Origin: Isoetes taiwanensis
Lineage: Eukaryota; Streptophyta; Lycopodiopsida; Isoetales; Isoetaceae
Assembly: GCA_021234155.1 (NCBI GenBank)
Contig: JAJEKV010000065.1
Span: 5,102,807 to 5,166,806, forward strand
Reading direction: 5' to 3'
Length of the DNA stretch: 64,000 bases
Made by a program: the position numbers and the translations under genes. The notes below the pieces were generated by a model that saw nothing but the letters and a program-made list of their open reading frames with translations, made no database searches and was not told the origin of the DNA. Positions 45,513 through 55,978 of the stretch are shown here, one piece after another; the first letter of the stretch is position 1; the number at the start of each line of letters is the position of its first letter.

Positions 45513-45700
45513 AATTTGATTGGGGGAAGAAGATTTAATCGAAAATAAGAGATTTTTATGTCTTTTAACTATTGCATGAGACATGTACATAGACAATGCT
45601 TTTCTTACAAAAGCTTTGGTTTGGGGAAAAAAATTTAATCAGAAATAAGATATTTTTATGTGTTTTAACTACTGTATGAAACATGTACGTAAAAAAAAAG
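45513..45700. repeat. ~100-bp imperfect direct duplication downstream of the LINE tail
   Basis: TTTAATCGAAAATAAGAGATTTTTATG..TTTTAACTATTGCATGAGACATGTACAT (about 45534-45592) is repeated with changes at about 45636-45692. No gene. From 45700 to 46630 nothing was recognised apart from weak frames. Confidence 0.75.
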
Positions 45701-46630
45701 TCTTAAAAATAGAGGTGGTCTTTTAATTTCAGCATTGAGCTTACGAAGACAGAATGGGCCTGCGGATGGGGCAGCCTCGCGGATCCCTTTCTGGCTGGCT
45801 ATTTACAGTAGAACAATTTTCCATTTCGAAAATGGATTTACAGCAGGCCTTCGCCGATTCAGAGGAAGAAACTGGCTTCAAGAATCAGTTAGAATCCATG
45901 ATTTCATAACCCTATTTTGTATTGAAACGCCAATCCTCTTGCAATCCCGATCTTGCTGTTGATGCTGTCGGGATTCCCTCAGAGCCATGTGCTTGATTCA
46001 TGCTTCCATTCTTGATTCACGCGACAATAGAAATAGAGCTACATGAAAGAGTTCAAGGCCGGAAGTGGCTTTTCATTCCAAAACATTTCTTTAAAGTGAC
46101 TCTGGAAGCAGGGGATTCGGCAACTTATGGTCTATGAAAAGTTAACTTGTGAATAGGAAGAAACCCTATTCCCAGAAATAGGAAGAAACCCTGTTCATAA
46201 AAAACCCTGTTCTACTGCTCATAAGTTTGTTCTAGAATTCAGTGTTGGAATTTAACAAAGAAACCCTGCGCTAAAAAGCAGAGCAGATGGCATCAGATGC
46301 AGAACTCAAGAAGCGTTGTGATTTCCACAAACTGGCCATAACACTAATGCAATTGAGCAGAATACAGGCAATAGTGGCCAAGTTGTCACTCTTATTCAAG
46401 AAGTGTGCAATCATGATGAAGACAAGCAGACAGAATTATGAGGGAAGTATCCAAACTAGCAGCTGATTAATCAAGTAGAAGTATAAGAACCTGGACTACA
46501 GGGCAGTTTCTGGACTGCAGGACACAGTGAAAATTTCTGGATGAGTTGCTAAGGTAAGAAATTTATCTGGCTTCTCTCAAGCGATAAAGATATTGCTAGA
46601 GAATCTAAAATATAGGAGCCACGGAAAGCT

Positions 46631-46700
46631 CCATTTCTTTGCAAAGAAATGGAACTAGATTGTTGCCAGCTAAAGAAATGGAACTAGATTGTTGCCAGCT
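46631..46700. repeat. 22-bp perfect palindrome and 29-bp tandem duplication
   Basis: CATTTCTTTGCAAAGAAATG at 46632-46651 is a perfect palindrome (extendable one base each side). It overlaps the first of two copies of AAAGAAATGGAACTAGATTG(TTGCCAGCT) at about 46643-46671 and 46672-46700. Confidence 0.85.
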
Positions 46701-46730
46701 ATTTTTTTTTGTATTGGAAAAAAAAATCGA

Positions 46731-46876
46731 ACATTTTTGTTTTTGTGTGTTATGGATTTGTGCTATATTTAATGGTTTATTTATTATTCATGAACTTGCC
46801 AATGTTTTTTGAACTTTTATTGTTTTTTCAAGCCAAAGAAGCAATATCTCCCATAACACACCAAAACAAAAATTTT
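46731..46876. repeat. inverted repeat, ~25-bp arms, ~90-bp loop
   Basis: CATTTTTGTTTTTGTGTGTTATGG (about 46733-46756) is inverted with one or two mismatches at about 46849-46874 (CCATAACACACCAAAACAAAAATTTT). It may be a small foldback or MITE relic. From 46877 to 47240 nothing was recognised other than a poly-A/G run near 47138. Confidence 0.7.
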
Positions 46877-47231
46877 CAAATATATACATTGTTTTGAAAT
46901 CTTACACCTTAGCCATTTTTGTTAAATATTCACGTTGCCATTTCTCCATAACCATTGCATCCACATTTCCACTAAAAGCCCTTATTTTCATTGCCTTACT
47001 ATTTTTCATTCCCATTGTCACATTAACGAATCTTCCAGTCAACTAATAGAGTGGCGCATAGTTTAATCCTCTTTTAAGTTTAGATATTTTCTTCTAAAGC
47101 AATTTATATGTTAATTGTCAACTAGAATGAAGGAAACAAAAAAAAAAAAGGGGGCTAATACATCTTATTGGGAGAAAGCACAATTTCATTATAATGGGAA
47201 AATTTTTAGTAAACTGGAATTTTTTCATTAT

Positions 47232-47336
47232 AGGGGTTGTATAGACCTTATGCAGGGGTTGTATACACGTGTACAGTACCCTGTATCATAGATCTTATGC
47301 AGGGGTTGTATACACGTGTACAGTACCCTGTATCAT
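47232..47336. repeat. 47-bp tandem repeat with TACACGTGTA palindrome
   Basis: CTTATGCAGGGGTTGTATAC... starts at 47247 and 47294, with a partial unit at 47232. Each unit contains TATACACGTGTA, a palindrome carrying a CACGTG (G-box) core. From 47337 to 47560 there is a C/T-rich run (CCCTTCCC words, about 47440-47480) and nothing else. Confidence 0.88.
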
Positions 47337-47561
47337 ACATACATGAATATTTAGAGAACATAATAACACGGTATCATATACCAACTTCCAAACACAATAG
47401 AGACCGAAGTATGAACTATGTATGTCCCTAGTAACCTTCCCCGATTCCTAACCCCTTCCCTTCCCCTTTCCCTTCCCTGCGAGGTCTAACCCATGCATCA
47501 CGGGTTAGGAGTCAAAACTCACGCATCATCATCGGCTGATTCTTCCCACCATATGGGGTAC

Positions 47562-48107
47562 CTAGTCATTAGAAAAAGTAATTCCCACGGGGATGATACT
47601 CACGGAAGAAGAAGCGGACCCAACTCCACAAAACCGTTGTACCGCGTTGTAGTACACCCTAATAAGGCCATACATATGTCCCTTAGAAATTTCATGAATG
47701 AACTCGATATGTATGCATCGAGAGTGTGCTAAATATCCAAAGACGAAGAAAGAGGCCTCAATTGTTGTAGCATCTCGTCCGGATAAGGAGGGGTTCAAGA
47801 ATTCCTCTCATTGCAAGTCTCCTATAACATTCGGGATGGATTAATTTCCATCGGTGGCTCATGACCACAATCAAATCGCTCGAGAATGAAGTTGATCAAC
47901 TCCATTGTAAGCTCCTTGGTGGGGACTGTGGCGCAACCTCCACTCCAAGAAATGGTCCCATAGCTCATCCATTCCAGGCCGCCTGAGAATGCACGGGGCA
48001 TGCTCATGAGGAGCCTGCGAGTAGCCCAGGGGAGGATTGGGTCCAATCATTTGCAAAAGCAAGCAAGGATCACCGGGCCGGAGCAAGGAACACTGAAAGC
48101 AGAGCAA
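47562..48107 (-). other. unrecognised minus-strand frames
   Basis: Minus-strand frames 47562-47798 and 47822-48046 have protein-like composition (SRCIHIEFIHEISKGHMYGL; TKELTMELINFILERFDCGH) and abut in compatible order, so they may be a decayed gene upstream (in minus sense) of unknown sequence. I do not recognise the family. Confidence 0.25.
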
Positions 48108-48530
48108 GTAGCAAGTTCAAGAGCAAGCAACAAGATCAAGTAGCAAGGAGCACGGGGAATGAAGTAGCAAGGAACAAGGATCAAGATCAAGTAGCAAGAA
48201 ATGAACAAGGAAGATCAAGTAGCAAGAAGATCAAGGAACAAGGAAGATCAAGGAGCAAGAAGCAACGATCAAGATCAAGTAGCAAGGAACAAGATCAAGT
48301 AGCAAGATCCGACAGCAAGGAACGAGATGAAGTAGCAAGGAGCACGGGAATGAAGTAGCAAAGGAACAAGGATCAAGATCAAGTAGCAAGAAGGAATGAA
48401 CAAGGAAGATCAAGTAGCAAGAAGATCAAGGAACAAGGAAGATCAAGTAGCAAGAAGATCAAGGAACAAGGAAGATGAAGGAGCAAGAAGCAAGGATCAA
48501 GATCAAGTAGGAAGGTGAAAAGTGAGAAGT
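48080..48530. repeat. purine-rich AGATCAAGTAGCAAG minisatellite
   Basis: Variable tandem units of AGATCAAGTAGCAAGAAG, GATCAAGGAACAAGGA and AGCACGGGAATGAAGTAGCA, almost free of T outside ATC and GTAGC. The minus-strand frame across it (48231-48413) is an artefact. Confidence 0.9.
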
Positions 48531-48566
48531 GAAAACAAGGTAAAAGAATTTATAGCTACGAATCCA

Positions 48567-48685
48567 ATAATGTTGAAGTATAATACCAATAATGTTGAAG
48601 TATAATACCAATAATTTGACATTATAATACCAATAATGCTCATTATAATACCAATAATTTGAAGTATTATACCAATAATTCTACA
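48567..48685. repeat. ~21-bp AT-rich tandem repeat
   Basis: Six or so copies of ACCAATAATGTTGAAGTATAAT variants. Confidence 0.9.
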
Positions 48686-48690
48686 ACGAC

Positions 48691-48809
48691 TATAAAAGCA
48701 GCTCCATTCGGTAAGTCATTCATCTCCCATGGCTTATAATATTTATGAAGATCAGTTTGAGACCATTCTTTGCTCCATGAGCTACAATGATATTAATTTG
48801 CATACATAA
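48691..48809 (+). promoter_or_regulatory. TATA box with short ORF
   Basis: TATAAAAG at 48691-48698 is followed 31 bp later by ATG 48729 and a 26-codon frame (MAYNIYEDQFETILCSMSYN...), stop 48807-48809. It may be the broken 5' end of a gene; no downstream exon was recognised. 48810-49180 holds a two-fold ATGCCATCAATAATrTGTGCATC repeat (about 48980-49036) and nothing else. Confidence 0.3.
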
Positions 48810-49179
48810 AGGTGTTAAAATTTGGATCCTTACTTACAATCCAAAAGAAGGTCGTGAGTGTGATTGCCCGGCCTTACTCGTGTTGTGATCCATCTTCTTT
48901 GGGTTCCCGCGCCATGCCTACGAGCTGAATCGATCACAATAGCGAGGGATTGATGATGAGTGAATCATCGACTCTATAATGCCATCAATAATATGTGCAT
49001 CTAAATTATATGTATGCCATCAATAATGTGTGCATCAGATGTAATGATGTGTATTAAACACCTATTATAATAGATGTAAGGATGTTAGTATAAGCATAAT
49101 GGAAGCTAATTGATATATCGACAACGTATTAATTGTCCAAAATGCTTAAGTATTATAGCAAAAGAAATTACATACATGA

Positions 49180-52100
49180 TTATCGAGAACATGACTGAGA
49201 TTGAGAGCTTTTAGCTAATGCTATGTCCCCCCACATGTCAACAATGTATTTTGGAATCTGAACAGTCTTCGGTCTTTTGCCATTCGCATCCCATGCATAA
49301 TGTATGGCATCTAACTTCTCATACCTTGATGGATCTGATGGATTGGGTCGCCAACGTTTAGTTAAGCAACCTGTATAGTCACGACCAATAGGCATCCACC
49401 ATGATACATAAATGTGACCATAATTGGTAGACTCTACGGATCTAGGATGGCATCTTCTTCGTAAAGCCCAACCCGCGTTGGAGTTTCATCGTCTCGGTCG
49501 GGACTAAAGCGAACATACCTTTCGTAACATGTGCATGAGGATCGAACTCATCCATAGGCAACACGGGCCGCCCATCTGGCGGCCCACAATACGTAGGCAA
49601 AAGGTCTTACAAGCACAGCGGCTTCATCGACCTCCGGAGTAAATGCGACTTGTAGAGGTTCTTGCCTTGTATGCGCAACCAAAAGGTGTCATTTTGAGGT
49701 AGATCACGGAGATACATCTTCCAAACACAAAAGAATCTCGTTCGGTAATCCATAGTTGCTTTGTAATCTGTCGTGCAAACACACTATCTTCTTGATTTTT
49801 GCGAAGGAATTCCATAATGCTATGTACTTGGCGATCTTTGTCCGCCGGGCCGGGGAGATCTTTCAATGTCTTCCTTGGAGGGATATTTTTTAGGCACCCT
49901 TGTTGGTAGCGTTGGCTCACCATTTTCATCCTCCTTCCACATTCTTATTCCTTTTTCTGGAATCCACTCTTTATGGGTTGGCCGCATCTTATATTGCATA
50001 ATGGGCCATTTCCCATCCATTTTAAATCGGAATAGCAATGGGTCGGTATGGCCTGTTAGACGTTGGCCTTTATCAGGGATATATCCCTTGACAAAGCCTT
50101 TCCAATCTGGAACTTCATCCACAAAAAATGGAACAGGAGACTTTGCTAAACAAGTAAAGCAACTCAGGCAAAGTTAGAGCATCCGATGAACTCATTAACG
50201 TCGAAAAGTTCCCAAACAATGCATCAATATCGTCATGAGTATGCCCAACCATCATGAAGCCAACCTGAATCTCATCGAATACCTTAAGCCATGTCAAATA
50301 AGAGAGGTAGGAGAACACTATATCTATTTTTATTTTGACCCGATGCATTATCCAACTGTAAGTAGAGATTTCGAGGAAGAGGATTGAAGCCTTCTAAGTT
50401 GGCAGTAGAAGATGAAGGCATCTTCTCTTGTGTCTGCGCTAGCTTATCTTTGCCGATGATGGTCGAGTATCTTTTAGGGCTTGCATCAATTTGCAATCTG
50501 TGTAGTTACGCTTCCCACGGATCACCGCACTTGTCTTCTTTAGGCAACTCAAGATAGTGTAGGATCCTAGAGAGTGATCCAACATGAAAGTTTGAGTCGT
50601 CCTTCCAAAGATCAAAGAGAGAAATGGCCATAAGCCCGTCCACCATGACCATGTGTCAATGCTCTGTCAAAAGGCTGCTCTTCAAGCGATCTCCTCTCCA
50701 AACATTTTTTGAGATGGTGACTTCTTGGTGTGAGTGTTTTGACCTGATCCATCTTATCATGTATTATGCAAAGGTGACTTTACGGCTTAACGATGTGATG
50801 ATGCACGCCAATGCCAATATTGACTCCCCTGAGGGAGCGTTGTTCCAACATATGTGCCCGCCCGTTGAATTGAAAGGTTGCGCCTCTCCCTTGTATCTTT
50901 TGTTCTTTCCAATTTCAGCTTTGATGACTACACATATGTTACACTTGGAGAATGCTGTATTTTTGCTATCTTTGGCGTCCGGAAACTCTTTCTTCCAAAT
51001 ATTGTAAAAAGAGGGCAAGGTTACACTCTTTCTGTCAATTCTTCCACCCACGGCCCATTTCCTTATGTATGCTCTTCTTATTAAGGATGGAAGGAAGTTT
51101 GCGGACATTCTCCCTTATATCATCCTTTCCTTTTTGCTTCTATGTGGAATGCTCTCCGCATTCTCACTAATGAAGGTATCAAGCACACTTTTCGTAGTAG
51201 CTAGTGTCGCGGATCTAGGCTTCTTAGAGCACTGTATTACCATGCTTTCGCCCGTTTTCCACCTAACTTCGAACCTCTTCCTCCAACTATAAAGCGTGGT
51301 GAGCAACTCCTAAAGCCACGCGCCATGCGAATTGACAAACACTCCACTCTCGAGAGACCACTACTTTCGCCTCCGGCGCCTGTGTATAAGTTACACTCAA
51401 CACATAAAAACAAAGCGTAATCCACGGCCTTTGCTTGATTGAGAATAAAATTCTTTTCTTAAGGCACATACTTGCTCTCGGCTCCGTTTTTTGACACATT
51501 CGTCCTTGCGGCATGTTGATTTTAGAGCACTCTTGATTGACTTGGAGGCGCACATCCTCTCCTCCGCTTGCTATCCCCTTTGGTTCCCCTCGACCCTCTT
51601 CACATATGTATATTTCCTTTTCCTCTTGAATTGCTTCTCAACATCGGCTTCCAAGCACTCAACTTCTGAGAGTCATCTGCTCGAGAGAGCAGCTTCGAGC
51701 TTGTAAATGTTGTGAAACTGTCCTACCATCATGAAGCAAAACATCATGGGTCTCTCGGGTTACTAGGATGTTAGCTATAGGCCTCAAAGACAAGCATGAC
51801 ATGACGATATTTTGGTTTCCGTTGGATCTATTATTTTACCCAATGAAAGCCCGACCTTTGATACACCCAAGAACTCATCGTCTATAGCATCCCGAGGATC
51901 ACTAAAGACTATATTAAGCCTTGAATATTTAGATCCAATGCGGTGAGTGAAGAATGTAGCATGGCAAACCTAGTAGATGCGTTGCGGGTAGTACAACTGT
52001 CTCATCTTCGGGCTTAAACAACACGAGACCAAGGCGGGCAGCTAGATTTTCATGACCTCCAATCTCCTCTACTATCTCGTCTTCTTCATTTGTTCTTTGT

Positions 52101-52198
52101 GTTGCTTGGTTCACCACGGTGAGCGATGAAACCCGATGTCCGTGAGGGCTCTTGGCGGATGGTGGACTACTAGATGAATCCTCTTGTGAAGAGGGCAA
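49180..52198 (-). pseudogene. decayed DUF7869-like gene (possible transposase-related)
   Basis: A run of minus-strand frames in the right order. N-terminal acidic region 52198-51929 (EEDEIVEEIGGHENLAAR). Middle part 51553-50764 (CQFAWRVALGVAHHAL, then WKTGESMVIQCSKKPRSATL, FYNIWKKEFPDAKDSKNTAF with CNIC). Then NLYLQLDNASGQNKNRYSVL near 50340-50375, VGFMMVGHTHDDIDALFGNF near 50210-50250, VPDWKGFVKGY at about 50115-50085 and a C-terminal region to 49180 (PKYIVDMWGDIALAK). The LQLDN..GQNKNR and GHTHDDID motifs are characteristic of DUF7869 proteins as I recall them. Frame changes between all blocks show a pseudogene. Acidic residues in these motifs suggest an RNase H-fold nuclease or transposase, but that is inference. 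Confidence 0.6.
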
Positions 52199-52540
52199 AT
52201 TGAGGGATCTCGAAGACGTATCTTCACTTGAGGGCCACTCATTTGGTTTTACATCCCTCTTAGGCCCATTGAATGAATGTGCCCTCTTTGCTTCACCAAT
52301 GTTATCGCCCCCCCCGGGGACTGGAAGCTTCTGTCGATGGGATCACGGACTCCGTGACCTCAATTGCTACATTTGAAGGATCTATTTCCTTCCCATAAAG
52401 AGTGGTTCTATTCAAAATATGTCCCCGGGCAACAATTGTCCTTCCGACGAATAGGTTGTACAGGGGAAAATTAAACCTGTTTCAATCAAGCAAGGCGAAA
52501 CTTCTTAGAACATATGAATTAGACAAAAAATAAGCAATAA

Positions 52541-52760
52541 ACAAGCAAAAGTGGCGCCATTTAATACAGAAGACAAAATTTTGGTCTAACTTTGGAGCTA
52601 AATGGCGCCATGGCGCCATTTAGCTTCAAATTCACACCATTTCAACCTTGCACCCTTTTCAACCGAATGGCGCTATGGCGCCATTGACCAATACACCATT
52701 TTAAGGGTATTTGGAATAGAATGGCGCCCTGGCGCCATTTGATCCAAGTGGGTGCCATGA
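52541..52760. repeat. array of GGCGCC palindromes
   Basis: AATGGCGCCATGGCGCCATT (52601-52620, perfect 20-bp palindrome), AATGGCGCTATGGCGCCATT (52666-52685) and AATGGCGCCCTGGCGCCATT (52720-52739) are spaced 65 and 54 bp. A half site TGGCGCCATTT precedes at about 52552 and a degraded site follows near 52755. 52200-52540 holds no recognised gene beyond the possible start of the DUF7869-like frame. Confidence 0.88.
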
Positions 52761-52983
52761 GGCGATTTGGCTTAGCTCCATCACAAAATCTACACGAGGT
52801 GCCTATGTTATGCATTCTTGCTCACATTGCTGTATATGTGTCAATAAGAGCAGGCATGCATAACATGGGCACCCCATGCCAACTCTGCAAGTGAAACCAA
52901 GTTTCTGTGTCCTAGCAATATGAAATTCAGCATTTGAACACGCTATACACCTACCAGAACATAATTCCCACATTAGGGCGGAT

Positions 52984-53590
52984 TTGGGGTCTGAAAATGG
53001 CCTCCTATCAGCCATTCCACGTCATATTTCCGCTCCCTTTTTCCCATGCCACCTAGGATACCAAACTCTCATAATTACAGATTTGCTTGGAATATTCTTC
53101 CGGAATAAGGGGGATTGCACATTCATGGCGCCATATGTATTTAATTCTGTTGGTTGTCGGCGGGTTGATGCAACTGCGTGGCGCTTCTAAAATGCCCACT
53201 TGCATTATAGCATCTGGAGGCAACTCATGGCGGTGTCTCTTGGTAAGCGTCGGCGTCACCGCCTTCTACATTTCAAAATTTGAATGTGTAGGTTGAAGCT
53301 TTGTATCGGATCGGACTTTCATTTCGTATTTGCCGTAGCGCTTTAACCGATCTTCACTTCATCCTAATATCTGGGCTTCCCGCCCCTACAATTCGAAATT
53401 TGAATTTGCTTAATGTATAAAAGCATGGATTGTAGGAGAATGGACTTTTCGATTTCCATATGCACGTTGCAAATTTCAAAAACGAAGTTAGAAATGCGGA
53501 CGTTCGGCTCCGGAAGGTTTAATTGTGTTGGGGCATAAAAATACCACACCTTGATTTCGCGCCCGTGCGATCTACACAGTATGGAAGTTG
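52984..53590 (+). repeat. segmental duplication copy 1 (promoter plus 5' coding segment)
   Basis: GGCCTCCTATCAGCCATTCC through TTTCAAAAACGAAGTTAG is repeated at 54970-55585 with scattered changes. It contains ATGGCGCCATATGTATTTAA, a TATAAAAGCATGGATTGTAG TATA-plus-ATG stretch at about 53418 and the start of the frame that is open in copy 2. Here the frame is broken. A TTGTCAAATTAAA.TTAAACA motif follows at about 53594 and recurs at about 54884. Confidence 0.85.
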
Positions 53591-53780
53591 CTTGTTGTCA
53601 AATTAAACTTAAACACAAGTGAGGTCGGCACTTACGTGGTTTTCTCGAGGAGGGTTTGGAGTGTTTTTTTTAAATCCCAATTATCGACATAGTGTGGCGT
53701 AGCATCTTGGTATTAAATAGTATGTTAAATTCGAATTATATGGGTGTTCATTTTCAGGTTAAACTCAAATCATATAGGTT

Positions 53781-53889
53781 TAGGAATAAGGTTAAAAAAA
53801 GGAAGATATTGGATATTTAGGAATAAGGTTAAAAAAGGAAGATATTGGATATTTAGGTATAAGGTTAAAAAAGGAAGATATTAGATATG
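53781..53889. repeat. ~37-bp tandem repeat, three copies
   Basis: Units TTAGGAATAAGGTTAAAAAA(A)GGAAGATATTGGATAT begin at 53781, 53818 and 53854. Confidence 0.92.
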
Positions 53890-54061
53890 GCTCAAATTTG
53901 AGATATGCACATAATGGCATGTAATGATGGTTGATAGGACTGGAATACGAATCATTCCTACGATTTTCACGCCTAATCCAGCCTATATCTATTCCAGCCC
54001 TAGATTGGGCCCATTCTCCCCAATCTCCGCCCAATCTTCGCTAGATCCTCGCCCAATTTCT

Positions 54062-54510
54062 CTAGTCCATCGCCATGAAGAGATCAGCTCACGGAAGAGC
54101 GGAGGTGTCCTCCAAGAGGCCTATTACGGCTGGAAGAGGTGTTCCCTCCTTGAGTTCCCTCCGCTGCCCACGGTTCTTGCTCGAATACCTCGATTCCTCG
54201 ATTCCTCCTCGATTCCTTTGGCGAGGAATCGAGAATGAGGAATCGAGAGGAAATTTGGAAAGCAGGAGTTCATCACGAGGTGTTCTTGAAGGCTGGATAG
54301 GAGATTCTTGAGAAAATGAGTGGTCTCGGCGGAGAAGAAGCGAAGATGATGAAGAAGATGAAGAAGTTGAAGACGAATCTGGCGACCGAGGAGCTCATGG
54401 CGTTAGTTCATGGTACATGCATGTTTTCTTTCTTTTCTTAAGCATTCAACTAACGGTTATTTCTTATTTTTTTTTGCAGATGGTGAAGCAGATGAATGAA
54501 ATTTGTTAGG
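54062..54510 (+). other. possible small spliced gene, unrecognised
   Basis: ATG 54075 opens a 78-codon frame rich in Arg/Ser. A second ATG at 54316 (MSGLGGEEAKMMKKMKKLKT) runs to a GTACATG donor near 54412. A T-rich TTTTTTTTGCAG acceptor lies at about 54480, after which GEADE and a stop follow in frame. Downstream, a CCTCCGGGC pair (54585 and 54616) and T-rich sequence look like 3' UTR. Which frame is used is unclear. 54511-54970 has no other feature. Confidence 0.25.
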
Positions 54511-54969
54511 GCAGAGCACCTCTTATTTTTTTTTCCTTGTTCTTAGTCGAGCTTGCCTCCAGCTTCTTACCATATGACTGCAAGCCTCCGGGCTTTTTTG
54601 TTGTGAATAGTTGAAGCCTCCGGGCATTTAAATTTACAAAATGATGTAAAGCCATACGGCCATAAAAAATTTTGAATGTAAAAAGTTTTTGCTTCTAATT
54701 CCATTTGAATACCTAACTTTTTTTTTACTGTACATGTGTTACCACTCTTAAGTACATAAGTCATTATCCCTTTTCAAAGAGCATATTATTTTTCAAGGAT
54801 CACACCAAGCGAATAGTACATATGCAACAAAAATGGAACACACTAAATTCGCATCGTGTGATCCACTTTCTTATTTGTTGTCAAATTAAAATTAAACACA
54901 AGTCCCTCGTCAATAGTCTCCCATTTGCATATAAAATATCTATCATTCCAAGTTATATTATGTTTTATG

Positions 54970-55585
54970 AACTAAAATGGCCTCCTATCAGCCATTCCAC
55001 GTCATATTTCCGCCCCTTTTTTCCCGTCAGATTTGCTTGGAATATTCTCCCGGAATAAGGGGAATCGCATATCTATGGCGCCATATGTATTTAATTCTCT
55101 TGTTGTCAGACAGATTGACGCAACACGTGGCGCTTCTAAAAAGCCACTTGCATTATAGCATACCGGCAACTCATGACGGTGTCTCTTGGTTTGTCAGATA
55201 CCAATCATGCGCATCACCGATTCTTGTCTTGCCCTATTTTCATTTAGAGTCCATTCCCGCTTTCTACATTTCAAAATTTGAATGTGTAGGTTGAAGCTTT
55301 GTATTAGACTTTCGTTTCGCGGCGCTGCGATTGCGCCTTAAAAGTTCGTAACCGGGATCTTTACTTCATCCCAATACAGGCTTCCCGCCCCCCTACAATT
55401 CGAATTTTGAATTTGCTTTTGTATAAAAGCATGGATTGTAGGAGAATGGACTTTTCGATTTCCATATGCACGTTGCAAATTTCAAAAACGAGGTTAGTGT
55501 TGAGCCTCAAGCGAGGTTAATTGTCTTTGGGGCATACAAATTGTACACATTCATTTTGGCCGCGATCCACGCCGGTATGGAAGCT
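54970..55585 (+). repeat. segmental duplication copy 2
   Basis: Second copy of the 52984-53590 segment, including the TATAAAAGCATGGATTG box at about 55423. It continues into the open frame at 55466. Small insertions and deletions distinguish it from copy 1 (for example extra sequence near 55190-55250). Confidence 0.85.
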
Positions 55586-55978
55586 CCAAATGATGTGTGG
55601 ATAAGGATCCAACTGACTCAGGAATATGCTCCAGTCTTCAATCGCAAAAAAGGAGGTCTAAAAAATAAGAACTTAGACCTCGACATGTTGCGCCTTGCAG
55701 GCTCAAAAAGTGTCGACATCTGGGCGGATGGCAGTTTATATCCATTGGATCCGTTGAGTGGCAAGAAACTGTCATTTCGGGACGTTTCAAGTTTAGTCCG
55801 ATTTTGTGGTGACGGTAACTCTGGCCTCTTGGGATATTGTGAGAGATTGAGAGAGGATGAAGGCATTCGGAATCGAATACAGTTCCTTGAGATGAGCTGC
55901 TTCCGATTGTCACAAGAGAATTATAACTTAAACCAGCAGCTCTTTTTTCTCTCGCTTCATTACTCCACTGTGAAGTGA
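55466..55978 (+). pseudogene. unrecognised 170-codon frame truncated by a LINE tail
   Basis: ATG 55466 (MHVANFKNEVSVEPQARLIV) lies about 45 bp after a TATA box and stays open for 170 codons: YTFILAAIHAGMEAPNDVWI, RLAGSKSVDIWADGSLYPLD, VSSLVRFCGDGNSGLLGYCE, ending in a Leu/Gln-rich helix (SQENYNLNQQLFFLSLHY). The last codons lie in the GTGAAGTGAAGTGAAGTG tail of the minus-strand LINE, so the natural C-terminus is lost. Family unknown. Copy 1 of the duplicated segment carries the broken counterpart of the first ~30 codons. Confidence 0.4.

Larger units (their letters stand above)
44341..45520 (+). mobile_element. ORF1-only LINE derivative (HAL1-like)
   Basis: An ORF1-like reading region leads directly into a LINE-type 3' end with no endonuclease or RT between. 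The 3' UTR has hairpins GGGG/CCCC (about 45397-45410), GGGC/GCCC (45437-45448) and AAGCTC/GAGCTT (45469-45483). These are followed by GGACGTTA (45489-45496), a TCTTTATCTTTA tail and an A-run. The same terminal signature ends the LINEs at 26.19 kb and 55.99 kb. The true 5' end may extend upstream of 44341, and target duplications were not found. Confidence 0.68.

Noticed and set aside
48231-48413. Leu-rich minus-strand frame resembling a membrane protein
   Set aside because: It is the translated complement of the AGATCAAGTAGCAAG minisatellite.
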